Notes under the pieces: model-generated
What the model was told of the DNA's origin: nothing
The model's input: the letters and a program-made list of their open reading frames with translations, nothing else
The model's database searches: none
Made by a program: the position numbers and the translations under genes
DNA from: Acidovorax sp.
Lineage (GTDB): Bacteria > Pseudomonadota > Gammaproteobacteria > Burkholderiales > Burkholderiaceae_C
DNA: 41,725 bases
Assembly: GCF_027492855.1 (NCBI RefSeq)
Contig: NZ_JAPUDY010000096.1
Coordinates: 1 to 41,725, forward strand
Reading direction: 5' to 3'
Shown here: positions 14,848 through 24,091 of the stretch, piece after piece
How the letters are laid out: every line of letters starts with the position of its first letter
Position numbering within the stretch: the stretch's first letter is position 1

Positions 14848-15487
14848 AATTTTGTTTGACTGCGACGGTGTTCTGGTGGACAGCGAGCCCATCACCAACG
14901 GCGTGCTGCGCGACATGCTCAACGAGTCGGGCTGGGCCATCACGCACGAAGAGTGCATGGACTATTTCATCGGCCGGACCGTGCGCAGCGCTACCGCCCG
15001 CATCGAGGCCGAGACGGGCCGGCCGCTCACCGACGAGTGGATGGCCAGCTTTTATGCGCGGCGCAATGCCGAACTGGACAGGCGACTGGTTGCCATCGAG
15101 CACATCCATCCCGCCATTGAGCGCGTATATGCCCACCAGGGCGGGCGCATTGCCTGTGCCTCGGGGGCCGACCGCTTCAAGGTGGAGATGCAATTGACCA
15201 AGGTCGGGCTGATGCCTTTTTTTGAGGGCCGCATCTTCAGCGGCCACGAAGTGCCCCAGACCAAACCTGCACCAGACGTGTATCTGGCCGCCGCTACCGC
15301 GCTGCAGGCTGACCCGGCACGCTGCGCCGTGGTGGAGGATTCGGCCATTGGCGTGCGCGCAGGCGTTGCCGCGGGCGCCACGGTGTTTGGCTATGCACCG
15401 CAGGGTGGTGGAGAGGCCCTGCGCAGTGCAGGCGCATCGCAGTTGTTTTGCAGCATGGCCGAGCTGCCCGCGCTGCTGGGCTGCTGA
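14834..15487 (+). CDS. HAD-superfamily hydrolase (beta-phosphoglucomutase/phosphatase-like)
   Basis: A 217-residue cytoplasmic HAD hydrolase with an inserted alpha-helical cap (subfamily IA). Motif I is FDCDGVLVDSE (nucleophile Asp at residue 9, acid Asp at 11). Motif II is the CASGAD Ser. Motif III Lys is in KPAPDVYL, and motif IV is VVEDSAIGVRAG. It resembles sugar-phosphate phosphatases of the YieH/beta-phosphoglucomutase type, but the substrate cannot be fixed. There is no Shine-Dalgarno sequence: the ATG lies within repeat R3. An independent promoter may therefore lie further upstream, or the gene may be read from the ychJ side. Confidence 0.9.
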   Translation: MKFEAILFDCDGVLVDSEPITNGVLRDMLNESGWAITHEECMDYFIGRTVRSATARIEAETGRPLTDEWMASFYARRNAELDRRLVAIEHIHPAIERVYAHQGGRIACASGADRFKVEMQLTKVGLMPFFEGRIFSGHEVPQTKPAPDVYLAAATALQADPARCAVVEDSAIGVRAGVAAGATVFGYAPQGGGEALRSAGASQLFCSMAELPALLGC

Positions 15488-15521
15488 CACGGGGAAAAAC
15501 CAAAAACCTTGGGAGAGCACG

Positions 15522-16937
15522 ATGCCGATACAGCGCGCGAAGCAGTGGTTGTGGCGGTCTGCGGTGGTAGCCGCCCTGGCTGTGCTGGCGGGCTGCTCGT
15601 CGGTGCGGCCCTGGATCAATGAGCCTCTGCAACCCGAGGACCAGGCCGTCCCCGAGCGCAAGATCGAGCACGATCCCTCCATCCTCGTCGTCGTGACGCT
15701 TTCTGGCGGCGGCGCGCGGGCGGCCGCCTTCAGTTTTGGCGTGTTGACCGAGATGCAGGCCACGCGTTTTGAATGGAACGGCCATGACACCACCTTGCTT
15801 GACGTCACCGACGTGGTCAGTGGCGTCTCGGGCGGCAGCATCGTTGCCGCGTACCTTGCGGCACACGGTATCGACGAGCTACCCCGCTTCGAGCACGAGT
15901 TTCTGCGCCAGAACTTCCAGAACAGCCTGATCACGCAGGTGCTGCGTCCGGCCAACCTGGTGGACCTGACCTCACCCTGGCTGGGGCGCACCCACCTGCT
16001 GGCGCGGCGGCTTGACGAACTGTACGGCGGCCTCACCTTTGGCGACATCGAGCACCGTCCGCGGCGCCCGCAGTTGCTCATCATGGCCACCGACATGTCG
16101 CTGGGCGCGGGTTTTGAGTTCACCAGAGAGCAGTTCTCGTTGATCTGCTCGGACCTGCGCAAGGTGCCGCTGTCGTTTGCCGTGGCTTCTTCGTCGGCGG
16201 TGCCGCTGTTGCTCAGCCCGATGACACTCAAAAACTACGCCGACCAGTGCCCCGCGCGCCAGGCCCCCGGAGGCATCCGTTCGCAGGCAGGCATGGGCGA
16301 CTACCGGGCGCGGCTGTTCCGCGCGAACGAACTGAGCTACGCCGATGCGCAGCGCAAACCATACATTCACCTGCTGGATGGTGGCTTGGCCGATAACCTG
16401 GGCGTGCAGCGGCTGCTTGACCGGGCTCTTGCAGGCGGGGGGCTACGGGAGACCTTCAGCGACGCGGGTATTGCGCCCGGCACCATCCGCAAGCTGGTGC
16501 TGATCACGGTGAATGCCGAGCGCGACCCTTCTGTCAACGTCGACATGAGCGACAAGGTGCCCAACATGGCGCATGTGGTGGATGCCCTGCTGTTCGGCAC
16601 GGGCGCGCGCGCCACGCGCGAGACGCAGGAGTTTCTGCGCGACGTCACCCGGCAATGGCGGCAGTCGCTGGCTTCTAACCCTGCTGGTAGCGCTGACGTA
16701 TTTGCGCCCGATGCCGAGATCCATGTCATCCCCGTGAATCTGCGCGACGCGCCGGACGATATTGCGCGCCGTCGCCTGCTTCAGGTGCCCACGGCGTTCT
16801 CGATCAGCCCCGAAGAGGTGACAGACCTCATCGAGGCGGGTGGCAGCGTGCTGCGCCACTCGCCTGAGTTTCGGGCGCTGGTGCAGTCGCTGTTGCCCGC
16901 GCAGCCAGCCAAACGGTCGCTGCAGGCCAGCGACTGA
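15522..16937 (+). CDS. Patatin-like phospholipase, predicted lipoprotein
   Basis: A 471-residue patatin-family acyl hydrolase. The signal peptide carries lipobox LAGC (C25). The oxyanion loop GGGARA is at 62-67, nucleophile elbow GVSGGS at 101-106 (Ser103) and dyad Asp286 in LLDGGLADNLGV. These residues support lipase or phospholipase activity at the envelope. The C-terminal third (about 340-471) contains the VNAERDPSVNVDMSDKVPNM and FLRDVTRQWRQ stretches common in bacterial lipoprotein patatins. ATG 15522 follows GGGAGAG by five bases. The open frame extends upstream into the HAD gene but lacks a signal peptide there. The physiological lipid is unknown. Confidence 0.92.
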   Translation: MPIQRAKQWLWRSAVVAALAVLAGCSSVRPWINEPLQPEDQAVPERKIEHDPSILVVVTLSGGGARAAAFSFGVLTEMQATRFEWNGHDTTLLDVTDVVSGVSGGSIVAAYLAAHGIDELPRFEHEFLRQNFQNSLITQVLRPANLVDLTSPWLGRTHLLARRLDELYGGLTFGDIEHRPRRPQLLIMATDMSLGAGFEFTREQFSLICSDLRKVPLSFAVASSSAVPLLLSPMTLKNYADQCPARQAPGGIRSQAGMGDYRARLFRANELSYADAQRKPYIHLLDGGLADNLGVQRLLDRALAGGGLRETFSDAGIAPGTIRKLVLITVNAERDPSVNVDMSDKVPNMAHVVDALLFGTGARATRETQEFLRDVTRQWRQSLASNPAGSADVFAPDAEIHVIPVNLRDAPDDIARRRLLQVPTAFSISPEEVTDLIEAGGSVLRHSPEFRALVQSLLPAQPAKRSLQASD

Positions 16938-16959
16938 GGGCTGTGGGTTGCGCGGCCGC

Positions 16960-17628
16960 TCAGGGCTGCGTGTCGGGTGCAGGGGTGGTGGGCACACCCT
17001 GCGCCTGGGCTGCCTCGATCTGCGCGGCCATCGCCCGCTGGTAGCCGGGGCGCTCTTGCAGGCGCTGCCAATAGCCTTGTGTGGCTGGGCCAAACTGCGC
17101 AGCCAGCCCCAGGTGCTCTGCCAGCAATAGCGCATACCCCACCGACACATCGGCCGCTGTGAAGCGGCCCGCGCACAGGTGCTCACCATGTGCCAGCGCG
17201 GCTTCGACGGCACGCAGCCGGGCCAGGAACCAGCGGCTGTAGTCCTCTACCACTTGGGGCTGTCGGCGTGCGGGGGGCTCGAAGCGGCTGTAGCGCAGTA
17301 CCAGAGTTTGCGGGAAGGTGAGAGTGGCATCGCTCATGTGCAGCCAGTTGAGGTAGGCACCAAAAGCGGGGTCGATTGGGCGCACGTCCAGGCCCGCATC
17401 GGGATGCGCAGCGGCCAGGTACTGGCAGATGCCTGCAGACTCGGTCATGCGCACGTCGCCCTGCACCATCAGCGGCACTGTGCCCAGCGGGTTCAGCTCC
17501 AGAAAGCTGCGCGCCAGGACGCGGGGCGGGAAGGGCAGCATATGCAGGGTGTAGGGCAATTGCAGCTCTTCCAGCATCCACAAGGGGCGGAACGAGCGGG
17601 CGCTGACGCAGTGGTACAGGTGGATCAT
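16960..17628 (-). CDS. Glutathione S-transferase family protein
   Basis: A 222-residue GST. The N-terminal thioredoxin fold begins MIHLYHCVSARSFRPLWMLEEL and includes the cis-Pro segment NPLGTVPLM and the glutathione gamma-Glu contact MTESAGICQYL. The all-alpha C-terminal domain carries FTAADVSVGYALLLAE, the usual capping motif. Conjugation or reduction with glutathione is expected; the substrate is unknown. ATG 17628 matches the family start. A TTG at 17697 would overlap the upstream stop as TTGA but adds 23 residues unlike GSTs. It is co-directional with the GGDEF-EAL gene upstream. Confidence 0.9.
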   Translation of the reverse strand: MIHLYHCVSARSFRPLWMLEELQLPYTLHMLPFPPRVLARSFLELNPLGTVPLMVQGDVRMTESAGICQYLAAAHPDAGLDVRPIDPAFGAYLNWLHMSDATLTFPQTLVLRYSRFEPPARRQPQVVEDYSRWFLARLRAVEAALAHGEHLCAGRFTAADVSVGYALLLAEHLGLAAQFGPATQGYWQRLQERPGYQRAMAAQIEAAQAQGVPTTPAPDTQP

Positions 17629-17693
17629 GGCGTGCGGGAAAGATGCAGCGTTGACGCAAGCCGGGGCGCTGCTGTGAATGGAGGGGCCACGGG

Positions 17694-20600
17694 TCAACGC
17701 GGAGTTTCTGAGTGGGCTTTCCAGGTGCTGTCGGGCTTCCAGTGGAGCACCCAGCCGGGCAACTCGCTGGCAGGCATGGGCGGAGCGATGCCGTAGCCCT
17801 GTGCGCGCTCACAGCCCAGGGGGAGCAGCAGGGCGCCATGGGCGATGGTTTCCACCCCCTCGGCGATGACCTCGCGGTGGAAGGCCTGGGCCAGGCCGAT
17901 CACGCCTTTGACGATGGCCAGGTCGTCGGGGTCGCTCTGCATGTCGCGGATGAAGCTTTGGTCGATCTTGATGACTTCTGCATTCAGGCGCTTGAGGTAG
18001 GTGAGCGAGGAGTAGCCGGTACCGAAATCGTCGAGCGCGAAGCGCACCCCCAAGGTCTGGCAGCGCTGCATGATGTCGGCGACCTGGGCGATGTCTTCCA
18101 GCGCGCTGGTTTCGAGGATTTCAAGCTCCAGGTGGTTCGGCGGCACGTCGGGCTGTGCGGCCAGGAGCTCCGCCAGCCGAGGCACAAAGCCTTCGCTCTG
18201 CAGTTGCAGTGCGTCGATGTTCACGCTCACTGCCAGTTCGATCCCCTCTTTCCGCCATTGCGCCATCTGGCGCAGTGCCGTGGCGAGAACCCATTCCCCT
18301 ACCTCGATGCTGATGGCATGGCCCGCCATGGCGGGCAGGAAGGCGGCGGGCGGAAGCAGCCCGCGTTCGGGGTGGTTCCAGCGGATCAGCGCCTCGGCCC
18401 CGAGGACCTGGCCGGTGCGCATGTTCACCTTGGGCTGGAAGTACAGCACGAACTCGCCGCGCGCCAGGGCCTTGCGCAGGCGGTCGATCTCCTCGCGCTG
18501 GGCCTTTATTGCCGAGTCGTGGGCTACGTCGAACAGGTGGTATCGGTTTTTGCCTGCCTGCTTGGCCAGGTACATGGCCTGGTCGGCGTGGCGAATCAAG
18601 AGATCGGGGTCAACGCCGTCGGCTGGGTACAGCGTCACGCCGATGCTGGCGGAGACCTGCAGCAGGGCATCGCTGATCTGTATCGGATCGGACGCCGCGC
18701 GCAGCATTTGTGCAAGCACCGGCTCGCAGTTCTGCGCATGCTCCAGATCGACGAGCACAGCCACGAACTCATCGCCGCCAGTGCGAGAAAGCGTGTCGCC
18801 CTCACGCAGGGCCGCTTTCAGGCGGTGGGCCAATGCCACCAGCAACTCATCGCCGCGTTCGTGGCCGTGGTGGTCGTTGATGGCCTTGAACCCGTCCAGG
18901 TCGAGAAGGGCCACCGCCAGCGACTGGCCTGCACGCTGGCAGCGCAGCATGGACTGCTGCAGGCGGTCGGCCAGCAGAACCCGGTTGGGCAGGCCGGTCA
19001 GGGCGTCGAAATGGGCCACCTTCTCCAGCTGGCTCTCGTGTTCCTTGAGCTGGGTGATGTCGGTGAACAGCGCCACGTAGTGCTGCACTTCGCCGTTGGC
19101 GCCATGTACGGCGCTGATAGTGACCATCTCGGCGTACAGCGACCCATCCTTGCAGCGGTTCCACATCTCGCCGCTCCAATGGCCGTGGACGATGAGCTTC
19201 TGCCAGAGGTTGGCATAGAACTCCGGACCTTGCCGGCCGGACTGGAGCATGCTGGGGTTGTTGCCGATCGCTTCCTCGCGTGTGTAGCCGGTGATCTGCG
19301 TGAACATGTCGTTCACGTCGATGATGGTCCCGCGCGGGTCCGTGATGATGATGCCTTCGCGCGCATGGGTGAACACGCTGGCTGCGAGCTGCAGTTTTTC
19401 GTGCGCCTGCATGCGCTCTGTGATGTCGTGGAACGAGCCCATCATGGTCAGGGTTTGCCCCTGCGCGTCCCGCTGGGTCACGCGGCCGCGCCACAGGCCC
19501 GAGATCCAGTGCCCGTCGCTGTGGCGAATGCGCTGGATGGCCTCGAATTGTTCCGTCTCGCCCTTCAGGCTGGCGCGCAGGGTCCGGTCCAGCATCGGCA
19601 AGTCATCGGGGTGGGTCCAGAGCCGCCAGGTGGCTATTGGCATGCGGGCCAGCTTCTCCGGGGCGTGGCCGAATATCTGCGCCAGGATGTCGTCGCTCTG
19701 CACCATCTGGGTCTGCAGGTCCCAGCTCCACATGCCCATCTGCGCAATCTGCATGGCCAGGCCAAGGCGGTCCTTGGCGGTCTGTAGTTGGCTGCTCTGC
19801 GCGTGGAGCTCGGATTCGATCCGCAGGCGATCCTCCACCATGGTGTTGAAGCCCGTGGCCAGATCGACCAGCTCCCTGGGGCCGGAGGGCTCGGCCAGAG
19901 CGGCCGGTTGGCCTTGGCTGAAACGGTAGATCGCCTGCGTCAACGAGTCGAGGGGACGTTCGATGCGCCGTGCCAGCGCCAAGGCAAACAGAGCCAGGGC
20001 CAGGACGATGAACAGGCCCACGGCGGCACTTGTCATGGCCTCGCGCTGTGCGTGGCGGGTGACCGCGGCACTGGGTACGCCAAAAAAAGCGACCCAGTTG
20101 GTTTCGGGGACGGCAGCGGATGCGTAGTGGCGCGCGATGCCGTCGGCACTGGTGAGTTCGAAATCCCCTGTGCGGATCTCTGCGATCTTGCTGTCGGTGG
20201 CCCAGTCCGGGCGAGAGCCGATGAGCAGGTTGGCGTTGTTGTTGTGCCAGATCAGCGTGCCGTTGGTCGCGATGACACCGAAGAGGCTGTTCGGCGGGAG
20301 CTCCCACGCATCGAGGCGGGGCCGGAATACCCGCAGATCGAGAGGCAGGTGCACTGCGCCTACGATCTCTCCGTCCAGGTCACGCACGGGCACACTCAGC
20401 ATCGAGATCCATTTGCCCGTGATCGCGCCCAAGTGGAGGCCGCCGACATTGAAGCGCTGCTCGGACATGGTGGTCTGAAACCAGTCGGTGGCGCCCACGT
20501 TCACCGGCCGGTTGTCGGGCAGGGGTATCGCCGAGCACAGGATGTTGCCCGCGCGGTCGGAGTAGGCGATGTTGGCGAACTCGGGCAAAAGCGCGTTCAG

Positions 20601-20864
20601 GTCCACCAGCATGTCGTCGCACCGCGCAGGGTCCATGGCCTGGACCTGGGGCCGATCGGCGATGAGCCGCAGAATCTCGTGTGCCGATGCGATCTTGCTC
20701 GAAAGATCGGCGGCGATGCTGGCCGACAGCGAGCGCTGGGCTGCCCGGGCGTCGTCCAGGGCGTTTTCTGCGTTGCGCAGCACGTTGAAGCCAAGCGCCC
20801 CGATCAGCGGGATGACCAGCGCAACCACCAGCAACAAGAGATACGAGCGAAGAGGAGCTTTCAT
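17694..20864 (-). CDS. CACHE-HAMP-PAS-PAS-GGDEF-EAL signalling protein
   Basis: A 1056-residue inner-membrane c-di-GMP protein. It has a membrane helix (about 6-28), a periplasmic double-CACHE-like domain (about 35-265), a second helix (about 278-298), HAMP (about 299-350), PAS with PAC (about 365-485, ending GSFHDITERM), and PAS with PAC (about 490-608). GGDEF follows (about 615-780; motif 696-700, with inhibitory RxxD at 687-690 five residues upstream), then EAL (about 795-1040; E824-A825-L826, DDFGTG 945-950, EGVET 1002-1006). Both catalytic sites look intact, so it could make or degrade c-di-GMP, or the GGDEF domain may act as a GTP sensor. ATG 20864 gives MKAPLRSYLLLL; an ATG at 20900 adds 12 residues, and neither has a clear ribosome-binding site. 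Confidence 0.92.
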   Translation of the reverse strand: MKAPLRSYLLLLVVALVIPLIGALGFNVLRNAENALDDARAAQRSLSASIAADLSSKIASAHEILRLIADRPQVQAMDPARCDDMLVDLNALLPEFANIAYSDRAGNILCSAIPLPDNRPVNVGATDWFQTTMSEQRFNVGGLHLGAITGKWISMLSVPVRDLDGEIVGAVHLPLDLRVFRPRLDAWELPPNSLFGVIATNGTLIWHNNNANLLIGSRPDWATDSKIAEIRTGDFELTSADGIARHYASAAVPETNWVAFFGVPSAAVTRHAQREAMTSAAVGLFIVLALALFALALARRIERPLDSLTQAIYRFSQGQPAALAEPSGPRELVDLATGFNTMVEDRLRIESELHAQSSQLQTAKDRLGLAMQIAQMGMWSWDLQTQMVQSDDILAQIFGHAPEKLARMPIATWRLWTHPDDLPMLDRTLRASLKGETEQFEAIQRIRHSDGHWISGLWRGRVTQRDAQGQTLTMMGSFHDITERMQAHEKLQLAASVFTHAREGIIITDPRGTIIDVNDMFTQITGYTREEAIGNNPSMLQSGRQGPEFYANLWQKLIVHGHWSGEMWNRCKDGSLYAEMVTISAVHGANGEVQHYVALFTDITQLKEHESQLEKVAHFDALTGLPNRVLLADRLQQSMLRCQRAGQSLAVALLDLDGFKAINDHHGHERGDELLVALAHRLKAALREGDTLSRTGGDEFVAVLVDLEHAQNCEPVLAQMLRAASDPIQISDALLQVSASIGVTLYPADGVDPDLLIRHADQAMYLAKQAGKNRYHLFDVAHDSAIKAQREEIDRLRKALARGEFVLYFQPKVNMRTGQVLGAEALIRWNHPERGLLPPAAFLPAMAGHAISIEVGEWVLATALRQMAQWRKEGIELAVSVNIDALQLQSEGFVPRLAELLAAQPDVPPNHLELEILETSALEDIAQVADIMQRCQTLGVRFALDDFGTGYSSLTYLKRLNAEVIKIDQSFIRDMQSDPDDLAIVKGVIGLAQAFHREVIAEGVETIAHGALLLPLGCERAQGYGIAPPMPASELPGWVLHWKPDSTWKAHSETPR

Positions 20865-21159
20865 CAATGTGGGAGCGCAGAGGTCACAGCTTGGATGCAT
20901 GTCCGCAGACGCAAGTTCTGCAAGAGGGCGGGCCTGCGGCTCAGCGCGGATTCATCCTGTGGGGGTCGCACGAATATGTAGTAATTTGTAATTTCATTCA
21001 AGATGCGCGGCGCCATGGTGGCACAAGATGGGTTTGTGTCACAAGTCGAATCGGAGATGAAAGGGAGCGCGCTGCCCGCCACCAGGACGGGCGGGGCGGG
21101 GGCAGGGTTCTCCGGCGGCGGGTGTTGTCTGGCCGCAACGTGAGGACGCAGGGGGCGGG
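20865..21159. other. 295-base intergenic region upstream of the GGDEF-EAL gene
   Basis: It lies between the AraC-type gene and the GGDEF-EAL gene, both on the minus strand. It holds a short AT-richer patch (about 20975-21000: TATGTAGTAATTTGTAATTTC) that could carry the promoter of the GGDEF-EAL gene. I see no RNA gene, convincing terminator or conserved reading frame. Confidence 0.4.
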
Positions 21160-22215
21160 TTAGGCCGAGTTGCGTGCGCTGCGGCGGAATTCGGCGGGTG
21201 ACTGTCCCGTCCAACCGCGAAACGCGCGAATGAAACTCTTCTCATTCACAAACCCAGCCGCCTCGGCCACCTGTTTGATGGGGCGGTCGGTGCGGTGCAG
21301 CAAATCCATGGCACGGCTCTGGCGCACCTCATCCTTCAGTCCCTGCAGTGTGGCGCCTTCCTCCTTGAGCTGGCGGTGCAAGGTGCGGGGCGACACATGC
21401 AGCAGATGGGCCAGAGTGTCGGCGCTGTGCAACGGCAGGGCGGCTGCGGCATACCCGCCGTGGCCCGCCTGCGGCGCCCCCAGCAACTGCCGCACGCGCT
21501 GCACCAGCAGGCGATCGCGCCGGTATTGCAGCACCGTGAGCGGCAGGGCGTGCTGCAGCATTTGGCGCAGGGCGGCCTCGTCGCGCCGCAGGGGCAGGGC
21601 CAGGTAGCGTGCATCGAACGTGACGGCGGTGTGCGTTGTGCCAAAGGTGACCGGTGCGCGAAACAGCACGCCATACGCCTGGGCATGCGCGGGCGCCGCG
21701 AACGCAAACTGCGCCGACAGCAGCGGGATGCGCGAATCCACCATCCAGCATGACAGGCCCAGCGGGTTGCGCAGCATGGACACCAGACAGAATTCGCGCA
21801 AGGCACCCAGGTCGCGTGCCTCGGTGATGGCCAAGGTGGCTATACCGTCCTGCGTGGTCAGGTGCAGCGCGATGTCGTCCGCCAGCAGCCCGTGGTGGCG
21901 GCACCACCGCGCCAGCGCCACGCCCAGGTGGGGCGAGCTGATGGACGCGCGCGCCAGCATGCCGTAGCTGCCCCAGGGCAGGCGGCGGCTGAACCAGCCC
22001 AGCGCCTCGTCATCCAGCTCCTGCATCGCCGCGTCCGAGACTTGCTCCATCTGCCAGGCCGTGATGCGGGCCTCGTCGTCTTGCAAAAGCTGCGGCGCAA
22101 TCTGTGCCTGGGCCAGGGCGCGCTCGGGGTTCAGGCCGCGTCGTTCGTAGGCCAGCGCAATGGCGCGCACGAACGCCATGGGTGTAGCGGCTGGTGGGGA
22201 TGCAAGGGATTTCAC
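21160..22215 (-). CDS. AraC-family transcriptional regulator
   Basis: A 351-residue regulator with an N-terminal arabinose-binding-like domain of the OruR/ArgR-type group (DUF-like, residues about 20-210; [21 protein letters not shown] and [13 protein letters not shown] are typical). A C-terminal double helix-turn-helix AraC domain follows (about 250-345; [20 protein letters not shown] and [29 protein letters not shown]). It is transcribed away from the acyl-CoA synthetase and leucine genes across a 129-base gap, so it is the likely local regulator. Characterised liu clusters in Pseudomonas are controlled by the MerR-type LiuR, so this would be a different arrangement. Confidence 0.93.
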   Translation of the reverse strand: MKSLASPPAATPMAFVRAIALAYERRGLNPERALAQAQIAPQLLQDDEARITAWQMEQVSDAAMQELDDEALGWFSRRLPWGSYGMLARASISSPHLGVALARWCRHHGLLADDIALHLTTQDGIATLAITEARDLGALREFCLVSMLRNPLGLSCWMVDSRIPLLSAQFAFAAPAHAQAYGVLFRAPVTFGTTHTAVTFDARYLALPLRRDEAALRQMLQHALPLTVLQYRRDRLLVQRVRQLLGAPQAGHGGYAAAALPLHSADTLAHLLHVSPRTLHRQLKEEGATLQGLKDEVRQSRAMDLLHRTDRPIKQVAEAAGFVNEKSFIRAFRGWTGQSPAEFRRSARNSA

Positions 22216-22294
22216 CGTCCCGAGTGTGCCCTAGTCGTGGCACGATTTGCAACCATTGTGGCAACCCATTGGGGGGGCACGCTTCTATGCTTAT

Positions 22295-22330
22295 GGGTCG
22301 CGGCCCTCCGTGCGCAGGGCCGGGCGACCC
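22295..22330 (+). promoter_or_regulatory. Leader hairpin abutting the ribosome-binding site
   Basis: GGGTCGC-GGCCCT (22295-22307) pairs with AGGGCCGGGCGACCC (22316-22330), giving 13 paired bases with a two-base bulge and an eight-base loop. The right arm ends directly before AGGAGA (22331-22336), the ribosome-binding site of the acyl-CoA synthetase gene. There is no T-run, so it is more likely a stability or translation element than a terminator. Confidence 0.45.
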
Positions 22331-22344
22331 AGGAGACCCAACGA

Positions 22345-24075
22345 ATGACGAGTGCAGCTTCCGTGAACCCCGCGCCGCTGACAGGCAGCTACGCCCAAGG
22401 CGCCACCGATGTTCCCCTGATCGAGCAGACCATCGGAGCCTTTTTTGCCGACATGGCGGCCCGTCAGCCCGACCGTGAAGCGCTGGTGAGCGTGCACCAG
22501 GGGCTCCGCTACACCTATGCCCAACTGCAGACCGAAGCGCAGCGCCTGGCCAGTGCGCTGCTGGGCCAGGGCCTGGTGCCTGGCGACCGCGTGGGCATCT
22601 GGTCGCACAACAATGCCGAGTGGGTGCTGATGCAACTGGCCACCGCGCAAGTCGGCCTGGTGCTCGTCAACATCAACCCCGCCTACCGCACTGCCGAGGT
22701 GGAGTACGCGCTCAACAAAGTGGGCTGCAAGCTCTTGGTGAGCATGGCGCGCTTCAAGACCAGCGACTACCTGGGCATGCTGCGCGAGCTGGCGCCCGAG
22801 TGGGCACACGGCACGCCGGGCCAGTTGGAGGCCCAGCAACTGCCGCTGCTGAACACGGTGGTGTGGATCGACGAGGCCGGACAGGGTGCCAACGAGCCGG
22901 GCCTGCTGCGTTTTTCCGACCTGATCGCGCGCGGCGACGCGGCCGACCCGCGCTTGGCTGAGGTGGCCGCCACCTTGAAGGCCACCGACCCCATCAACAT
23001 CCAGTTCACCAGCGGTACCACGGGTTTCCCCAAGGGTGCCACGCTCACGCACCGCAACATCCTCAACAACGGCTTCTTCATCGGCGAATGCATGAAGCTC
23101 ACGCCCGAGGACCGCCTGTGCATCCCCGTGCCGCTGTACCACTGCTTTGGCATGGTGCTGGGCAACCTGGCCTGCTTCACGCATGGCGCCACCATCGTCT
23201 ACCCCAACGACGGGTTCGACCCGCTCACGGTGCTGCAGGCGGTGCAGGACGAGCGCTGCACCGGCCTGCACGGCGTGCCCACGATGTTCATCGCCGAGCT
23301 GGACCACCCGCGTTTTGCGGAGTTCAACCTCAGCACGCTGCGCACCGGCATCATGGCTGGATCGCCGTGCCCCACCGAGGTGATGAAGCGCGTGGTGGGC
23401 GCGATGAACCTGCGCGAGATCACCATTGCCTACGGCATGACCGAAACCAGCCCCGTGAGCTGCCAAAGCAGCACCAACACCCCGCTGGACAAGCGTGTCT
23501 CTACCGTGGGCCAGGTGCAGCCGCACCTGGAGGTCAAAATCGTGGACCCCGACACTGGCGCCGTGGTGCCCATTGGCCAGCGCGGCGAGTTTTGCACCAA
23601 GGGCTATTCGGTGATGCACGGCTACTGGGGCGACGAGGCCAAGACGCGCGAGGCCATCGATGCGGATGGCTGGATGCACACCGGCGATCTCGCCACCATG
23701 GATGCCGAGGGCTACGTGAACATCGTGGGCCGCATCAAGGACATGGTGATCCGGGGCGGCGAGAACATCTACCCGCGCGAGATCGAAGAGTTTTTGTACC
23801 GCCATCCCCAGGTGCAGGATGTGCAGGTGGTGGGCGTGCCCGACCAGAAATACGGCGAGGAACTGTGCGCCTGGATCATCGCCAAGCCCGGAACGAAGCC
23901 CACCGAGGACGACATCCGCGCCTTCTGCAAGGGCCAGATCGCGCACTACAAGGTGCCGCGCTACATCCGCTTCGTCACCAGCTTTCCGATGACGGTGACG
24001 GGCAAGATCCAGAAGTTCAGGATCCGCGACGAGATGAAGGACCAGCTGGGCCTGGTCGAAGCAAAAACCGCTTGA
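22345..24075 (+). CDS. AMP-binding acyl-CoA synthetase
   Basis: A 576-residue member of the ANL superfamily, which activates a carboxylic acid to acyl-AMP and then acyl-CoA. The P-loop-like [10 protein letters not shown] is at residues 222-231. YGMTETSP (A5-type motif), GWMHTGDL and [23 protein letters not shown] (hinge) are all present, as is the catalytic Lys in the C-terminal [11 protein letters not shown]. The length and sequence fit medium- or short-branched-chain fatty-acid synthetases. In this context isovalerate or a similar branched acid is a reasonable but unproved substrate. ATG 22345 follows AGGAGA with eight bases spacing. The start of the carboxylase beta gene is 16 bases after its stop. 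Confidence 0.93.
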   Translation: MTSAASVNPAPLTGSYAQGATDVPLIEQTIGAFFADMAARQPDREALVSVHQGLRYTYAQLQTEAQRLASALLGQGLVPGDRVGIWSHNNAEWVLMQLATAQVGLVLVNINPAYRTAEVEYALNKVGCKLLVSMARFKTSDYLGMLRELAPEWAHGTPGQLEAQQLPLLNTVVWIDEAGQGANEPGLLRFSDLIARGDAADPRLAEVAATLKATDPINIQFTSGTTGFPKGATLTHRNILNNGFFIGECMKLTPEDRLCIPVPLYHCFGMVLGNLACFTHGATIVYPNDGFDPLTVLQAVQDERCTGLHGVPTMFIAELDHPRFAEFNLSTLRTGIMAGSPCPTEVMKRVVGAMNLREITIAYGMTETSPVSCQSSTNTPLDKRVSTVGQVQPHLEVKIVDPDTGAVVPIGQRGEFCTKGYSVMHGYWGDEAKTREAIDADGWMHTGDLATMDAEGYVNIVGRIKDMVIRGGENIYPREIEEFLYRHPQVQDVQVVGVPDQKYGEELCAWIIAKPGTKPTEDDIRAFCKGQIAHYKVPRYIRFVTSFPMTVTGKIQKFRIRDEMKDQLGLVEAKTA

Positions 24076-24091
24076 GAAAGCACGAATCCGT

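Noticed and set aside
17629-17697. Upstream TTG start for the GST gene, overlapping the GGDEF-EAL stop as TTGA
   Set aside because: It would add 23 residues with no similarity to the family, whereas ATG 17628 gives the canonical MIHLYHC start.
17712-19787. Long plus-strand open frame opposite the GGDEF-EAL gene
   Set aside because: The opposite strand encodes intact GGDEF and EAL domains. This frame has no recognisable protein features.
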